Source: Sporomusa sp. KB1 | Lineage (GTDB): Bacteria; Bacillota; Negativicutes; Sporomusales; Sporomusaceae | Direction of reading: 5' to 3' | Assembly: GCF_007830295.1 (NCBI RefSeq) | Contig: NZ_VLKC01000002.1 | Span: forward strand, 3,676,356-3,740,355 | DNA: 64,000 nucleotides | In this document: positions 27,249-36,977 of the stretch, one piece after another | Layout: each line of letters starts with the position of its first letter | Position numbering within the stretch: position 1 is the first letter of the stretch | Program-made: the position numbers and the translations under genes | Notes under the pieces: model-generated | Seen by the model: the letters and a program-made list of their open reading frames with translations, nothing else | What the model was told of the DNA's origin: nothing | Databases searched by the model: none

Positions 27249-27585
27249 CCCTAATAGAAGGTATAACGTTCTTAAGGAAGAATAGGGGCAGCTTCGATTT
27301 GTATTGTTGCCAAAGGATCAACGCAGCAAATCGTGGTTTTTATAAATAACTGTGTGATTTATGTAAAGATTCACTGAAAAACTATAGTATTTTTGCGTGA
27401 AATCTGGTATTGTGTAAATTATAACGCTACTTTGAAAAATATATTGAAAATACTGGAAATGATAGTGAAAAAAGTAATTATATCAATTGTGCAGGTAAAT
27501 GTTCATGATAAAGCGAATATATAATCTGTTTTAGCAAAAAATATCTAATCTAAATTAATCCTACAAGGCAAAGGAGGGAGGACCT
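27249..27585. other. AT-rich intergenic region upstream of the rnf operon
   Basis: About 340 nt, AT-rich with no ORF of coding character and no recognisable riboswitch. It should hold the rnf promoter, but no consensus pair stands out. I see no good Rex palindrome. Confidence 0.5.
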
Positions 27586-28005
27586 TTGGGAAAGCAACAA
27601 GAAGGCATTGTATTGGAAGTATTTGATGGAATGGCCAAGGTAAAGGCCAGCCGCCATAGTGATTGTGAAAATTGCGGTAGTTGCCCTGGAAATGATGCCA
27701 TTGTGGTTGAGGTGCTGAACCCGGTGGGAGCTAAAAGAGGGCAGCGGGTGGTCATTGAGGGAAAAGAAGTCAATATGTTAAAAGCGGCGTTTATTGTTTA
27801 CATGTTACCGCTTATAGCTGCTGTTGCGGGAGTTTTCGCCGGTACTTACCTGGCAACTACCAAAATGGTGACTGACCCAATATGGTACCAGATTGGTGGA
27901 GGGATTGCTGCGGTTGTTATTTCCCTGATTTATATTAGATATTTTGATCGCCATGCCAGGACTAATGATACTATGCGACCAGTCATAACTCGCATTTTGT
28001 CATAG
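27586..28005 (+). CDS. rseC: RseC/MucC-family protein, SoxR-reducing system-like
   Basis: 139 aa. The N-terminal half has a Cys cluster CENCGSCPGNDA (about 28-39) that may bind Fe-S. Two membrane helices follow (about 66-86 and 97-117). The family often precedes rnf genes and is linked to electron transfer to SoxR in E. coli; the role here is inferred from position. TTG 27586 follows GGAGGGAGG. It is the first gene of rseC-rnfCDGEAB. Confidence 0.85.
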   Translation: MGKQQEGIVLEVFDGMAKVKASRHSDCENCGSCPGNDAIVVEVLNPVGAKRGQRVVIEGKEVNMLKAAFIVYMLPLIAAVAGVFAGTYLATTKMVTDPIWYQIGGGIAAVVISLIYIRYFDRHARTNDTMRPVITRILS

Positions 28006-28055
28006 CTGTCTTAGGATAAAGCGATTAGATTGCACCAAATAAAAGGAGTGAAAAC

Positions 28056-29381
28056 ATGGCAAAAAGCTTTCGCGGGGGGGTTCATCCCGACGACCGCAAA
28101 CGGTATACAGCTGCCAAACCTATAGAAGTGGCACCTATACCGCAAAAAGTCATCATTCCTACCAGGCAGCATATAGGAGCGCCTTGCGCCCCTATAGTCA
28201 AGGTGGGTGATTTGGTCAAAAAAGGACAGGTAATAGCTGAAGCACAAGCCTTTGTTGCTAGTCCGATTCATGCCTCAACATCAGGTAAAGTAGTGGAAAT
28301 TGCTGAATATCCCCATCCCGTATTTGGCACCTGTCAAGCAGTTGTTATTGAAGGTGATGGTCAGGATGAGTGGGTTACAGGTCTGCCGCTAAACCGTGAC
28401 TGGCAGTCAATGGAGGTCAAAGAACTTAAAGAAATCGTTCGCTTGGCTGGTCTGGTAGGGATGGGAGGAGCTACCTTCCCGACACATGTAAAAATGTCGC
28501 CTCCGCCGGAAAAACCTATTGACTCCTTCATTCTCAATGGAGCTGAGTGCGAACCATATTTGACGGCTGATCACCGGGTTATGTTAGAACAAACCGATCG
28601 TATTGTTACTGGTATGAAAATTGCCATGAAAATTATCGGTGTAAGCAAAGGCTATGTTGGTATTGAAGAAAATAAACCTGATGCTATTGATGTTATGCGC
28701 AAAGCTTGCGCTGGCTCCAGTATCGAAATAGTACCACTTAAAACCAAATATCCACAAGGGGCCGAAAAAACATTAATTAAAGTAATCCTGGACAGAGAAG
28801 TTCCTTCAGGCGGATTGCCTATGGATGTAGGTACTGTTGTACAAAATGTAGGCACTTTAGTAGCCATAGCTGATGCTGTAGAAAAAGGTCTGCCGCTTAT
28901 TGAACGTGTGGCCACTGTTACTGGTGGCGCTATCGCTGAACCCAAAAATGTGCTGCTACGGGTAGGAGCAACCTTTTCTCAGGCTGTAGCTATGTGCGGC
29001 GGCTTTAAAGAGCAGCCGGTTAAAGTTATTATGGGTGGTCCGATGATGGGGATGGCGCAGCAAACTCTTGATGTGCCTGTAATTAAAGGTACGTCTGGTA
29101 TTTTGGCACTAAGCGCTGCTGATGTTAACATTGGTCCAGAGCAACCCTGTATCCGCTGTGGCCGCTGTGTTGAGGCCTGTCCGATGGGACTTGTTCCTAG
29201 TATGCTGAGTATTCTTGGCGAGCGCAGCGCTTTTGCTGTTGCCAAAGAGGAGTATAATCTTCTCGATTGCGTCGAGTGCGGTTCATGTGTATATGTATGT
29301 CCGGCTAAACGCAATATTGTTCACTATATTAAATTGTCTAAAGCGCAAAACGCAGCAGCTGCGGCTGCGCAGAAGAAATAG
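28056..29381 (+). CDS. rnfC: Rnf complex subunit RnfC
   Basis: The peripheral NADH-oxidising subunit (441 aa) of the ferredoxin:NAD+ oxidoreductase. It has the NuoF-like region LVGMGGATFPTHVKM (about 131-145), AECEPYLTADHR, and two 4Fe-4S motifs, CIRCGRCVEACPMG (about 365) and CVECGSCVYVCPAK (about 404). ATG 28056 follows AAAGGAG. Length and order fit clostridial RnfC. Confidence 0.96.
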   Translation: MAKSFRGGVHPDDRKRYTAAKPIEVAPIPQKVIIPTRQHIGAPCAPIVKVGDLVKKGQVIAEAQAFVASPIHASTSGKVVEIAEYPHPVFGTCQAVVIEGDGQDEWVTGLPLNRDWQSMEVKELKEIVRLAGLVGMGGATFPTHVKMSPPPEKPIDSFILNGAECEPYLTADHRVMLEQTDRIVTGMKIAMKIIGVSKGYVGIEENKPDAIDVMRKACAGSSIEIVPLKTKYPQGAEKTLIKVILDREVPSGGLPMDVGTVVQNVGTLVAIADAVEKGLPLIERVATVTGGAIAEPKNVLLRVGATFSQAVAMCGGFKEQPVKVIMGGPMMGMAQQTLDVPVIKGTSGILALSAADVNIGPEQPCIRCGRCVEACPMGLVPSMLSILGERSAFAVAKEEYNLLDCVECGSCVYVCPAKRNIVHYIKLSKAQNAAAAAAQKK

Positions 29382-29393
29382 GAGGTGGGCGGT

Positions 29394-30368
29394 ATGAGTG
29401 CAGAAGTAAAACTTGACGTGGGTTCCTTAACAGTTTCGGCATCGCCGCACATCAGGTGCGACGAGTCTATTGCCAAAATAATGTGGGCGGTTAATCTGGC
29501 ATTAGCACCCGCAGCTCTCTTTTCCGTATACCGTTTTGGAATGCCTGCATTAACAACAATGATTCTCTGTATTGTTGTTGCGATGGCAACAGAATATCTT
29601 ATTCAAAAATGGCAGAATAAGCCGATTACGATTAATGACGGCAGCGCCTTTTTGACTGGCCTTTTATTGGCTATGAATATCCCGGCGACATTGCCTTGGT
29701 ATATGCCTGTATTCGGCACTGTGGCGGCTATCGCCATAGCCAAGCACACTATGGGCGGGTTAGGCTACAACATATTTAACCCGGCTCTAGTAGGACGTGC
29801 AATCCTACTTGCGTCCTGGCCGGTGGCGATGACAACCTGGCCGCAAATGGCAAGCAAAATTGACGGAGTTACCTCAGCTACTCCGCTAGGTATTTTAAAA
29901 CTCCAAGGTTATGAAAGTCTTGTTGCGATTTTTGGTGACAAGGTAACAATGTATCAATCCCTCTTTCTCGGTTCTCGCAGCGGCAGCATGGGTGAGACTT
30001 CGGCCCTGCTCTTGATTTTAGGCGGGTTATTCTTAATCTATCGCGGTTATATCAAGTGGCAGATTCCGGTATGTATGATTGGTACTGTCGGCCTTTTAAC
30101 TGCAGCTTTCGGACATGATCCGGTTATGCATATGATGTCAGGCGGACTTATTCTTGGCGCCTTCTTCATGGCGACTGACATGGTCACCATTCCGATTACT
30201 ACTAAGGGGCAAATTATATTTGCAGTTGGTGCCGGTGCGCTTACTGTGTTAATCCGCTTATTGGGCGGCTATCCGGAAGGCGTTTGCTATGCCATTTTGC
30301 TTATGAACTGTGTAACGCCACTGATTGACCTTTTGGTTAAGCCTGCAAAATTTGGGGCAAGGAGGTAA
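29394..30368 (+). CDS. rnfD: Rnf complex subunit RnfD
   Basis: Membrane subunit (324 aa) with a covalently bound FMN. About nine hydrophobic segments are present. The flavinylation region is DGVTSATPLGILK (about 158-170), where the Thr after SA takes the FMN phosphate. NDGSAFLTGLLLAMNIP and HTMGGLGYNIFNPALVGRA are conserved RnfD/NqrB stretches. ATG 29394 is 8 nt after GGAGG; GTG 29385 overlaps the RBS and is rejected. Confidence 0.95.
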   Translation: MSAEVKLDVGSLTVSASPHIRCDESIAKIMWAVNLALAPAALFSVYRFGMPALTTMILCIVVAMATEYLIQKWQNKPITINDGSAFLTGLLLAMNIPATLPWYMPVFGTVAAIAIAKHTMGGLGYNIFNPALVGRAILLASWPVAMTTWPQMASKIDGVTSATPLGILKLQGYESLVAIFGDKVTMYQSLFLGSRSGSMGETSALLLILGGLFLIYRGYIKWQIPVCMIGTVGLLTAAFGHDPVMHMMSGGLILGAFFMATDMVTIPITTKGQIIFAVGAGALTVLIRLLGGYPEGVCYAILLMNCVTPLIDLLVKPAKFGARR

Positions 30369-30373
30369 TAACC

Positions 30374-30943
30374 ATGGCACATGATGCACATGACGACAAA
30401 AATAATAGCGTTTTTAAGATAACGTTGAACTTAGTTGTAACTTGTTTTATTTCAGGGATCATCATCGCCACTGCGTTCGCTATCACTGAGCCGGTTGCAG
30501 CTGAACAACGTGTTAAGGCCAAAAATGACGCTATGAAGGAACTTGTTAAAGAGGCTGATACCTTTAAGACTGTTGACGGCAAGGAAGGCTGGTATGCCGG
30601 CTTAAAAGGCGGTAAGGTTATTGCTTATGTAGTGCCTGCCAATAGCAAAGGCTATGGTGGTAATATTGAAATGCTGGCTGCAGTGACTCCTGATGGCAAA
30701 ACAATGGATTACAAGGTGCTCAAACACAATGAGACTCCTGGTTTAGGTGATAAGATGGTGGAGCCTAAGTTCCGCAATCAGTTTGCCAAGAAAGAGGCCA
30801 AGGATTTGGAAGTAGTAAAGGTTCCCTCAGATAAAAATATCCAAGCTCTGACTGGTGCGACCATTACCTCCCGGGCTGTCACGAAGGGCGTAAAAGAAGC
30901 TGTAGAAGCGGTTGCCGCGTATTCGGCTACCCAGAAGAAGTGA
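30374..30943 (+). CDS. rnfG: Rnf complex subunit RnfG
   Basis: 189 aa with one N-terminal membrane helix (about 14-36) and an extracytoplasmic FMN-binding domain. The FMN attachment motif is ALTGATITSRAVTKGV (about 157-172), with Thr as acceptor. NETPGLGDKMVEPKF is another conserved part. It starts six nt after rnfD with RBS GGAGGTAA. It carries electrons between RnfD and other cofactors. Confidence 0.95.
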   Translation: MAHDAHDDKNNSVFKITLNLVVTCFISGIIIATAFAITEPVAAEQRVKAKNDAMKELVKEADTFKTVDGKEGWYAGLKGGKVIAYVVPANSKGYGGNIEMLAAVTPDGKTMDYKVLKHNETPGLGDKMVEPKFRNQFAKKEAKDLEVVKVPSDKNIQALTGATITSRAVTKGVKEAVEAVAAYSATQKK

Positions 30944-30954
30944 GGTGTGCGAAT

Positions 30955-31623
30955 ATGAATTATTGGGATATATTTAAAAAGGGTATTTTCGAAATGAACC
31001 CCATATTCCGCCTTGCGTTAAGCCTTTGTCCGGCGTTGGCGGTTACTTCAACAGTATTTAATTCACTAGGTATGGGGATTAGCGTTTTGGTAGTTATTAC
31101 TGCGAATAATATGGTTGTATCGCTTGTAAAGAATTTTGTTAACCCCAAAGTTCGTGTGCCAGTGTTTATTACTATTATCGCTACTATTGTTACATTAATC
31201 ATTTTGACTTTGGAAGCCTATTTTCCGGCCGTTTATAAAGAATTAGGCCTCTATCTGGAATTAGTTGTAGTATTTGCCATTATCCTGGCACGCGCTGAAG
31301 TGTTCGCTATGAAAAATGGGGTAGTGGCTTCAGCAATTGATGGATTGGGTATGGGTGCTGGCTTTGCGGTGGCTATGCTGTTTATTGGCGCTTTCCGTGA
31401 ATTGTTTGGTACCGGTATGATCCTTAGTGGCACTGCATTGGCAATGCAAGTGTTTCCCCAGTCGTATAATGGCCCGATGATTATAATTCTTGCGCCAGGT
31501 GCTTTTATGGTAATCGGCCTGATGATTGGCATGTTCAATGTTATCGGCGAATATCAGGATAAGCAAGCGGCCAAAGCCAAAGCGGCATCGCAGCTTACAG
31601 TGCAAAGGAGTGAAGCTGTATGA
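30955..31623 (+). CDS. rnfE: Rnf complex subunit RnfE
   Basis: A 222-aa integral membrane protein with about six helices, homologous to NqrD. Typical are the start NYWDIFKKGIFEMNPIFRL and LCPALAVT, and FIGAFRELFGTGMIL. ATG 30955 is used since GAGGTG lies 7 nt before it; GTG 30940 overlaps rnfG. The stop overlaps the rnfA start. Confidence 0.95.
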   Translation: MNYWDIFKKGIFEMNPIFRLALSLCPALAVTSTVFNSLGMGISVLVVITANNMVVSLVKNFVNPKVRVPVFITIIATIVTLIILTLEAYFPAVYKELGLYLELVVVFAIILARAEVFAMKNGVVASAIDGLGMGAGFAVAMLFIGAFRELFGTGMILSGTALAMQVFPQSYNGPMIIILAPGAFMVIGLMIGMFNVIGEYQDKQAAKAKAASQLTVQRSEAV

Positions 31624-32201
31624 TGGAGTATTTTACCCTGTTTATGGGCGCTGTAATTGTTAACAACTTTGTACTCACGCGCTTTCTGGGTCTGTGTATC
31701 TTCTTCGGGGTATCCAAGAGCTTAAGTGCTTCTGTTGGTATGGGTATGGCAGTTGCCTCCATCCTTACGGTATCATCGGCTCTTGCCTGGGTCGTGTATA
31801 ATTTTGTGCTTGTTCCTTATGATTTAGTGTTCATGAAAATTGTAGTGTTTGTAGTATTAATCGCCTGTTTCGTACAGTTTTTAGAAATTGCAATTAAGCG
31901 ATATGCACCTGCACTTTACGAGATGTGGGGTATTTACCTAGTGCTAATTGCAACCAACTGTGTTGTTTTGGGCGTACCACTCATTAACGCTAGCGCTAAC
32001 TTTGATTTTATTAAAAGTGTTATCAATGCCTTTGGTTCAGGTGCAGGTTTTGCTCTGGCGATTATTCTTATGGCCAGCTTGAGGGAAAAACTTCAGTATG
32101 CAGATGTTCCTAAAACTCTGCAAGGATTAGGAATTGCCTTTATACTGGCAGGTATGCTGGCCTTATCCTTCCTGGGTTTTTCAGGTATGATTCCGCTATA
32201 A
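31620..32201 (+). CDS. rnfA: Rnf complex subunit RnfA
   Basis: 193 aa, six membrane helices, homologous to NqrE. NNFVLTRFLGLCIFFGVSK (about 15-33) and GLGIAFILAGMLALSFLGF near the end are characteristic. RnfA and RnfE form the inverted pair that binds an Fe-S cluster within the membrane. AAAGGAG lies 9 nt upstream of ATG 31620, which overlaps the rnfE stop. Confidence 0.95.
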   Translation: MMEYFTLFMGAVIVNNFVLTRFLGLCIFFGVSKSLSASVGMGMAVASILTVSSALAWVVYNFVLVPYDLVFMKIVVFVVLIACFVQFLEIAIKRYAPALYEMWGIYLVLIATNCVVLGVPLINASANFDFIKSVINAFGSGAGFALAIILMASLREKLQYADVPKTLQGLGIAFILAGMLALSFLGFSGMIPL

Positions 32202-32229
32202 GCTGAATAGAAAGGAGAGTGAGAAGTAA

Positions 32230-33084
32230 ATGCATGGAGTTGTTCAACATTCGTTGATAATACTGGCGATTATGACAAGTCTGGGGATTATATTTGGACT
32301 TGTTCTGGCTTATGCCAATAAAAAAATGGCCATTGAGGTTAATCCGCTAATTCACGTTGTAGAAGACGTATTGCCCAAAGGACAATGTGGTGCCTGTGGC
32401 TATGCTGGTTGCATGGCGTACGCTGAAGCCGTAGTAAATAACCCTGATGTACCGCCTAATTTATGTATTCCTGGTAAAGATACGGTAGCTAAGCTCGTTG
32501 GTCAGTTGACAGGTAAAGCAGCAGCCGAGGTTGAGCCACGTATTGCTCAAATTCGCTGTGCCGGCAGTCATGCTAAAGCTGTTAAAGCTAACGAATATCA
32601 TGGTGTTCAGGATTGTGTAGCTGCCAATCTGTTGTTTGGAGGTCACAAGAGCTGTAAATATGGCTGTTTAGGCTTAGGGACTTGTGTAAAAGAGTGTCCT
32701 TTTGGTGCTATGACTATGAGTGAAGACGGTTTACCGATTATTGATCCGGATAAATGTACCGGTTGTGGTAAGTGTGAAACAGTATGCCCGAAAAAAGTCA
32801 TTGCGATGATGCCAATTGGGGCTGCTGTCCGTGTTAACTGCAACTCACATGACAAAGGCACAGTGGCTAAAAAAGCTTGTGGTGCTGCTTGTATCGGTTG
32901 CACATTATGCAAGAAGGAATGTCCGCATGGTGCTATTACGATGGATAATAATCTAGCCGTTGTTAATGCTAAAATATGTATGGAAAAATGCGATAATCCT
33001 GTTTGCTTGGCTAAATGTCCAACAAAGGCTATTCGACACGCTGTACTCGGTGTGGTGCCTGGCAGTGAAGATACGGTAGCTTAA
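32230..33084 (+). CDS. rnfB: Rnf complex subunit RnfB
   Basis: The ferredoxin-accepting subunit (284 aa). One N-terminal helix (about 8-28) is followed by the 4Fe-4S domain GQCGACGYAGCMAYAEA (about 54-70). Then come several ferredoxin motifs: CKYGCLGLGTCVKECPFG, CTGCGKCETVCPKK, CIGCTLCKKECPHG and CMEKCDNPVCLAKCPTK. Last gene of the rnf operon. The first Fe-S domain is of the same type as the C-terminal domain of the sensor hydrogenase at 10427. Confidence 0.96.
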   Translation: MHGVVQHSLIILAIMTSLGIIFGLVLAYANKKMAIEVNPLIHVVEDVLPKGQCGACGYAGCMAYAEAVVNNPDVPPNLCIPGKDTVAKLVGQLTGKAAAEVEPRIAQIRCAGSHAKAVKANEYHGVQDCVAANLLFGGHKSCKYGCLGLGTCVKECPFGAMTMSEDGLPIIDPDKCTGCGKCETVCPKKVIAMMPIGAAVRVNCNSHDKGTVAKKACGAACIGCTLCKKECPHGAITMDNNLAVVNAKICMEKCDNPVCLAKCPTKAIRHAVLGVVPGSEDTVA

Positions 33085-33100
33085 TAACTTTATTTGCCAA

Positions 33101-33137
33101 TAAAAGAGGAGGGGGAGACCCCTTCTCTTTTATTTTG
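33101..33137 (+). terminator. Terminator of the rnf operon
   Basis: AAAAGAG-GAGGGG pairs with CCCCTTCTCTTTT around a short GAGA-like loop and is followed by ATTTTGG. It begins about 17 nt after the rnfB stop. Confidence 0.75.
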
Positions 33138-33225
33138 GCTTTATCTAATTTTTAATGGGCTATGATTTGCATTAACCTATATTTTAATGTAAAATGAAAT
33201 AGAATATGAGCAGGGTGGCAAGCTG

Positions 33226-33609
33226 ATGTTGACAAAAGCTGACAAATGGCTGATTGTTGTACTAGTAATACTTGCATTATCAGGTATTGGTTTAAATATC
33301 TATTATATATCAGGGGAAAGCAATCAAGCGCGCAGTGTGGTTATAACTGTTGATGGTCAAATGATTAAGACTTTTCCGTTACGCCAAGGATATACAGGAG
33401 AATTTAGAATTGACGGTTATAACGGCTTTAATGTTGTTGAATATAAAGATGGGCGCGTACGTATAAAGGAAGCCGATTGCCCTGACCAGATATGTGTACA
33501 ATCAGGTTGGATTAGTATTCCACCACAGCAGATTGTATGTTTGCCTTATCGGGTAGTCGTTAAAGTTGTAGCTGATAATTCTACTGATGTTGACGATATT
33601 GTGAGGTAG
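33226..33609 (+). CDS. NusG domain II-containing protein
   Basis: 127 aa with an N-terminal membrane helix (about 7-29) and a NusG-II-like beta domain facing outward. The motif ADCPDQICVQSGWIS (about 85-99) is typical of this family, with two Cys. It forms a pair with the Gx transporter gene two nt downstream, a conserved arrangement near rnf or lipid/quinone genes in Firmicutes. Function unproven. Confidence 0.85.
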   Translation: MLTKADKWLIVVLVILALSGIGLNIYYISGESNQARSVVITVDGQMIKTFPLRQGYTGEFRIDGYNGFNVVEYKDGRVRIKEADCPDQICVQSGWISIPPQQIVCLPYRVVVKVVADNSTDVDDIVR

Positions 33610-33611
33610 TT

Positions 33612-34130
33612 GTGAGTAAAACAAAACGCCTGGTTCTATTAGCTTTATTAGTAGCGATGGCTGCGGCTCTCCATGTACTGGAAAGCCAGTTACCCATTCC
33701 TGTGCCTGTACCTGGTGTAAAGCTGGGGTTAGCCAATATTATTTCACTACTGGCAATTCTTATGCTTGGTTGGCAGGATGCTGTGTATGTTGCCGTTGCT
33801 CGTGTTTTGCTAGGTTCTTTATTTGGTGGCTCCCTGTTGGGACCGTCATTTGTTATGAGTATGGGTGGAGCGCTTGCAAGCATTTTTGTTATGGTTTATA
33901 TCAGTAAAAATTACCAAGGGGTATTTTCACTTGCTGGTATTAGCTTAGTAGGCGCAGCTGTTCATAATATAACCCAAGTAATTTTGGCAGCCTTGCTTGT
34001 CTATAGCGCAGGGCTACTGTGGTATTTACCGTATTTGCTTTTATTTGCGGTACCCACTGGCTTATTTACCGGTTTGGCGGCTAACTACTGTTTTGCTAAA
34101 TCACCAGCAAAGTATGGGCTCAAGAATTAG
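33612..34130 (+). CDS. Gx transporter family protein (heptaprenyl diphosphate synthase component I-like)
   Basis: A 172-aa membrane protein with five or six helices. LPIPVPVPGVKLGLANI (about 26-42) and LARVLLGSLFGG-like sequence are typical of this family, annotated either as a heptaprenyl diphosphate synthase component or as an ECF-type transporter S component. I favour a transporter because no catalytic prenyltransferase motif is seen. GTG 33612 sits 2 nt after the NusG-II gene. Confidence 0.8.
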   Translation: MSKTKRLVLLALLVAMAAALHVLESQLPIPVPVPGVKLGLANIISLLAILMLGWQDAVYVAVARVLLGSLFGGSLLGPSFVMSMGGALASIFVMVYISKNYQGVFSLAGISLVGAAVHNITQVILAALLVYSAGLLWYLPYLLLFAVPTGLFTGLAANYCFAKSPAKYGLKN

Positions 34131-34174
34131 AACTATTGGTAGAAAACGAGAATGTTTCTTATCTTACGTGTAGT

Positions 34175-34277
34175 GAGGCAAGACTTCCGCCTCTATAGGC
34201 GGTGTCGAATCAGGTGGGGTAGAATCCCCACCTGATTTTCCGATGTTTCAGATTCACTGCAACAAGTTCACTTTTTT
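34175..34277 (+). repeat. Three-hairpin intergenic repeat, copy A
   Basis: First of four related elements in this window. Hairpin 1 is CCGCCT-CTAT-AGGCGG. Hairpin 2 is an 11-bp perfect stem ATCAGGTGGGG-TAGAAT-CCCCACCTGAT. Hairpin 3 (GTTTCAG to CTGCAAC) is degenerate. It ends CAAGTTCAC followed by TTTTTT, so this copy may also terminate transcription. It begins 45 nt after the Gx transporter gene. Confidence 0.8.
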
Positions 34278-34296
34278 ATCTTAAGGGGGGGGTAAG

Positions 34297-34587
34297 GTGA
34301 GAACTGGCACTAATAAAGGCAGTTCAGCCGGCAAAAGTATGGGAATGATGTTTTTATTTCTAATTACCGGAGCAATAGTTGGCGGCATTTTAGGCGAACT
34401 TGCTGCCAGCTCCAGTTTGCTCTCAGGAGTAGCGCCATATCTTATTAAACCATTTCCTGTATTTGATTTGCCGCCAGTGGCGATTAATCTGTATGTAATA
34501 AAATTGGTCATTGGCTTTGCTTTATACCCGAATTTGATGAGCGTCCTGGGAATTATAGCAGCCATCCTGCTTTTTCGGCGCTTTTAG
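34297..34587 (+). CDS. DUF4321-type small membrane protein
   Basis: 96 aa with two hydrophobic segments (about 10-32 and 60-95) and the stretch FPVFDLPPVAINLYVIKLVIGF between them, as in DUF4321 proteins encoded just upstream of maf in Firmicutes. GTG 34297 follows AAGGGGGGG. Function unknown. Confidence 0.75.
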   Translation: MRTGTNKGSSAGKSMGMMFLFLITGAIVGGILGELAASSSLLSGVAPYLIKPFPVFDLPPVAINLYVIKLVIGFALYPNLMSVLGIIAAILLFRRF

Positions 34588-34599
34588 GAGGGGGAGGGC

Positions 34600-35169
34600 A
34601 TGCAAATAATCTTAGCGTCAGCATCACCTAGGCGTCAACAACTTTTAGAACTAATTGATCTTGATTTTGAAATTATGGTCAGTGAAGTAGAAGAAGATAA
34701 TACCAAAGATATACCGCCTGAGGAACTGGCTATGGCACATGCAATTGATAAAGCAATTGATGTCAGCAAGCGAGTTTCGGGCAATGCGGTAGTTATTGGT
34801 GCTGATACTATTGTGGTGGTTGATGGCAAAGTATTTGGTAAACCGAAAGACTGTAACGAGGCTGTGCAGATGCTGACTGTTCTCGCCGGACGGGATCATA
34901 TTGTTATTTCTGGAGTGGCAGTGGCAAAAGGGGGAAAGGTTGTTAGTGGTTTTAGTACTACTACTGTTACTTTCAGGCCGCTGTCGCAAATTGAGATTGA
35001 ACGATATGTTGCTACCGGCGAACCGATGGACAAGGCTGGGGCTTATGCCATTCAGGGACGGGGCGCATTGTTAGTGGAGAGTATCACTGGCTGTTATAAT
35101 AATGTAGTGGGTTTGCCGCTTGTTAGGTTATCCGAACTACTCCGGCAAATAGGGGTAGATTTGCTATGA
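34600..35169 (+). CDS. maf: Maf nucleotide pyrophosphatase
   Basis: House-cleaning nucleoside triphosphate pyrophosphatase (189 aa) acting on modified pyrimidine nucleotides; also linked to septum formation. The Maf start motif ILASASPRRQQLLE (3-16), GADTIVVVDGKVFGKPKD (about 67-84) and GAYAIQGRGALLVESI (about 147) are all present. It overlaps radC by four bases. RBS GGAGGGGGAGG. Confidence 0.95.
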   Translation: MQIILASASPRRQQLLELIDLDFEIMVSEVEEDNTKDIPPEELAMAHAIDKAIDVSKRVSGNAVVIGADTIVVVDGKVFGKPKDCNEAVQMLTVLAGRDHIVISGVAVAKGGKVVSGFSTTTVTFRPLSQIEIERYVATGEPMDKAGAYAIQGRGALLVESITGCYNNVVGLPLVRLSELLRQIGVDLL

Positions 35170-35855
35170 CTAGGGACAAGCAGTTAATGATGAAGGAATT
35201 GCCTGAGACCGAAAGGCCACGCGAAAAAATGCTGGATAAGGGTGTTAAGGCTTTAAGCAATGCGGAACTGCTGGCGATACTTCTTCGTACAGGCACGAAA
35301 AATTTGCCGGTTAATCGTTTGGCCGAACAACTTATAGCTAAGTATGAATTGTCCGGGCTTGCAAGTATATCGCCTCCCGAATTAAGTAAAATCACTGGTA
35401 TTGGCTTAGTTAAAGCCGTTACCGTGATCGCTGGCATTGAACTGGGGCGCAGGTTAAGCCTTAAGGAGCCGGGTGAACGCCCGATTATTAGAAGTCCTCG
35501 TGATGCTGCTGATTTAATGATGGCTGAGCTAAGGTATGAAACGAAAGAACATTTTGTGGCATTACTTTTATCGACTAAGAATCATGTTATTGCCCGGGCA
35601 ATTATCTCTGTTGGGAGCTTGAATGCTTCTATTGTACATCCGCGAGAGTTGTTCCGGGAGGCTATTAGTTATAGTGCTGCCGCTGTTATTTTGGTTCATA
35701 ATCATCCCAGTGGTGATCCTATGCCAAGTCAGGAAGATATTAGTCTGACCAAACAGTTGGTTGAGGCAGGAAATTTGCTTACTATTTCTGTACTTGACCA
35801 TGTAATAATCGGTGATGGCAAGTATGTGAGCTTTAAAGAAAAGGGAATAATATAA
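35166..35855 (+). CDS. radC: RadC/JAMM-family protein
   Basis: 229 aa: a helix-hairpin-helix part (about 45-85) followed by an MPN+/JAMM domain. The zinc motif is VHNHPSGDPMPSQEDI (about 175-190). The old role in DNA repair is not supported for E. coli RadC; the biochemical role is unknown. Its place between maf and mreB is classic for Firmicutes. Confidence 0.93.
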   Translation: MTRDKQLMMKELPETERPREKMLDKGVKALSNAELLAILLRTGTKNLPVNRLAEQLIAKYELSGLASISPPELSKITGIGLVKAVTVIAGIELGRRLSLKEPGERPIIRSPRDAADLMMAELRYETKEHFVALLLSTKNHVIARAIISVGSLNASIVHPRELFREAISYSAAAVILVHNHPSGDPMPSQEDISLTKQLVEAGNLLTISVLDHVIIGDGKYVSFKEKGII

Positions 35856-35872
35856 TGGGTTTTTTAAATTGA

Positions 35873-36922
<1,050 letters not shown>

Positions 36923-36977
36923 GGTAATTAAAAATACAGGTAACAGAATTAATCAATGTAAGGAAGGGGCCCAGAAA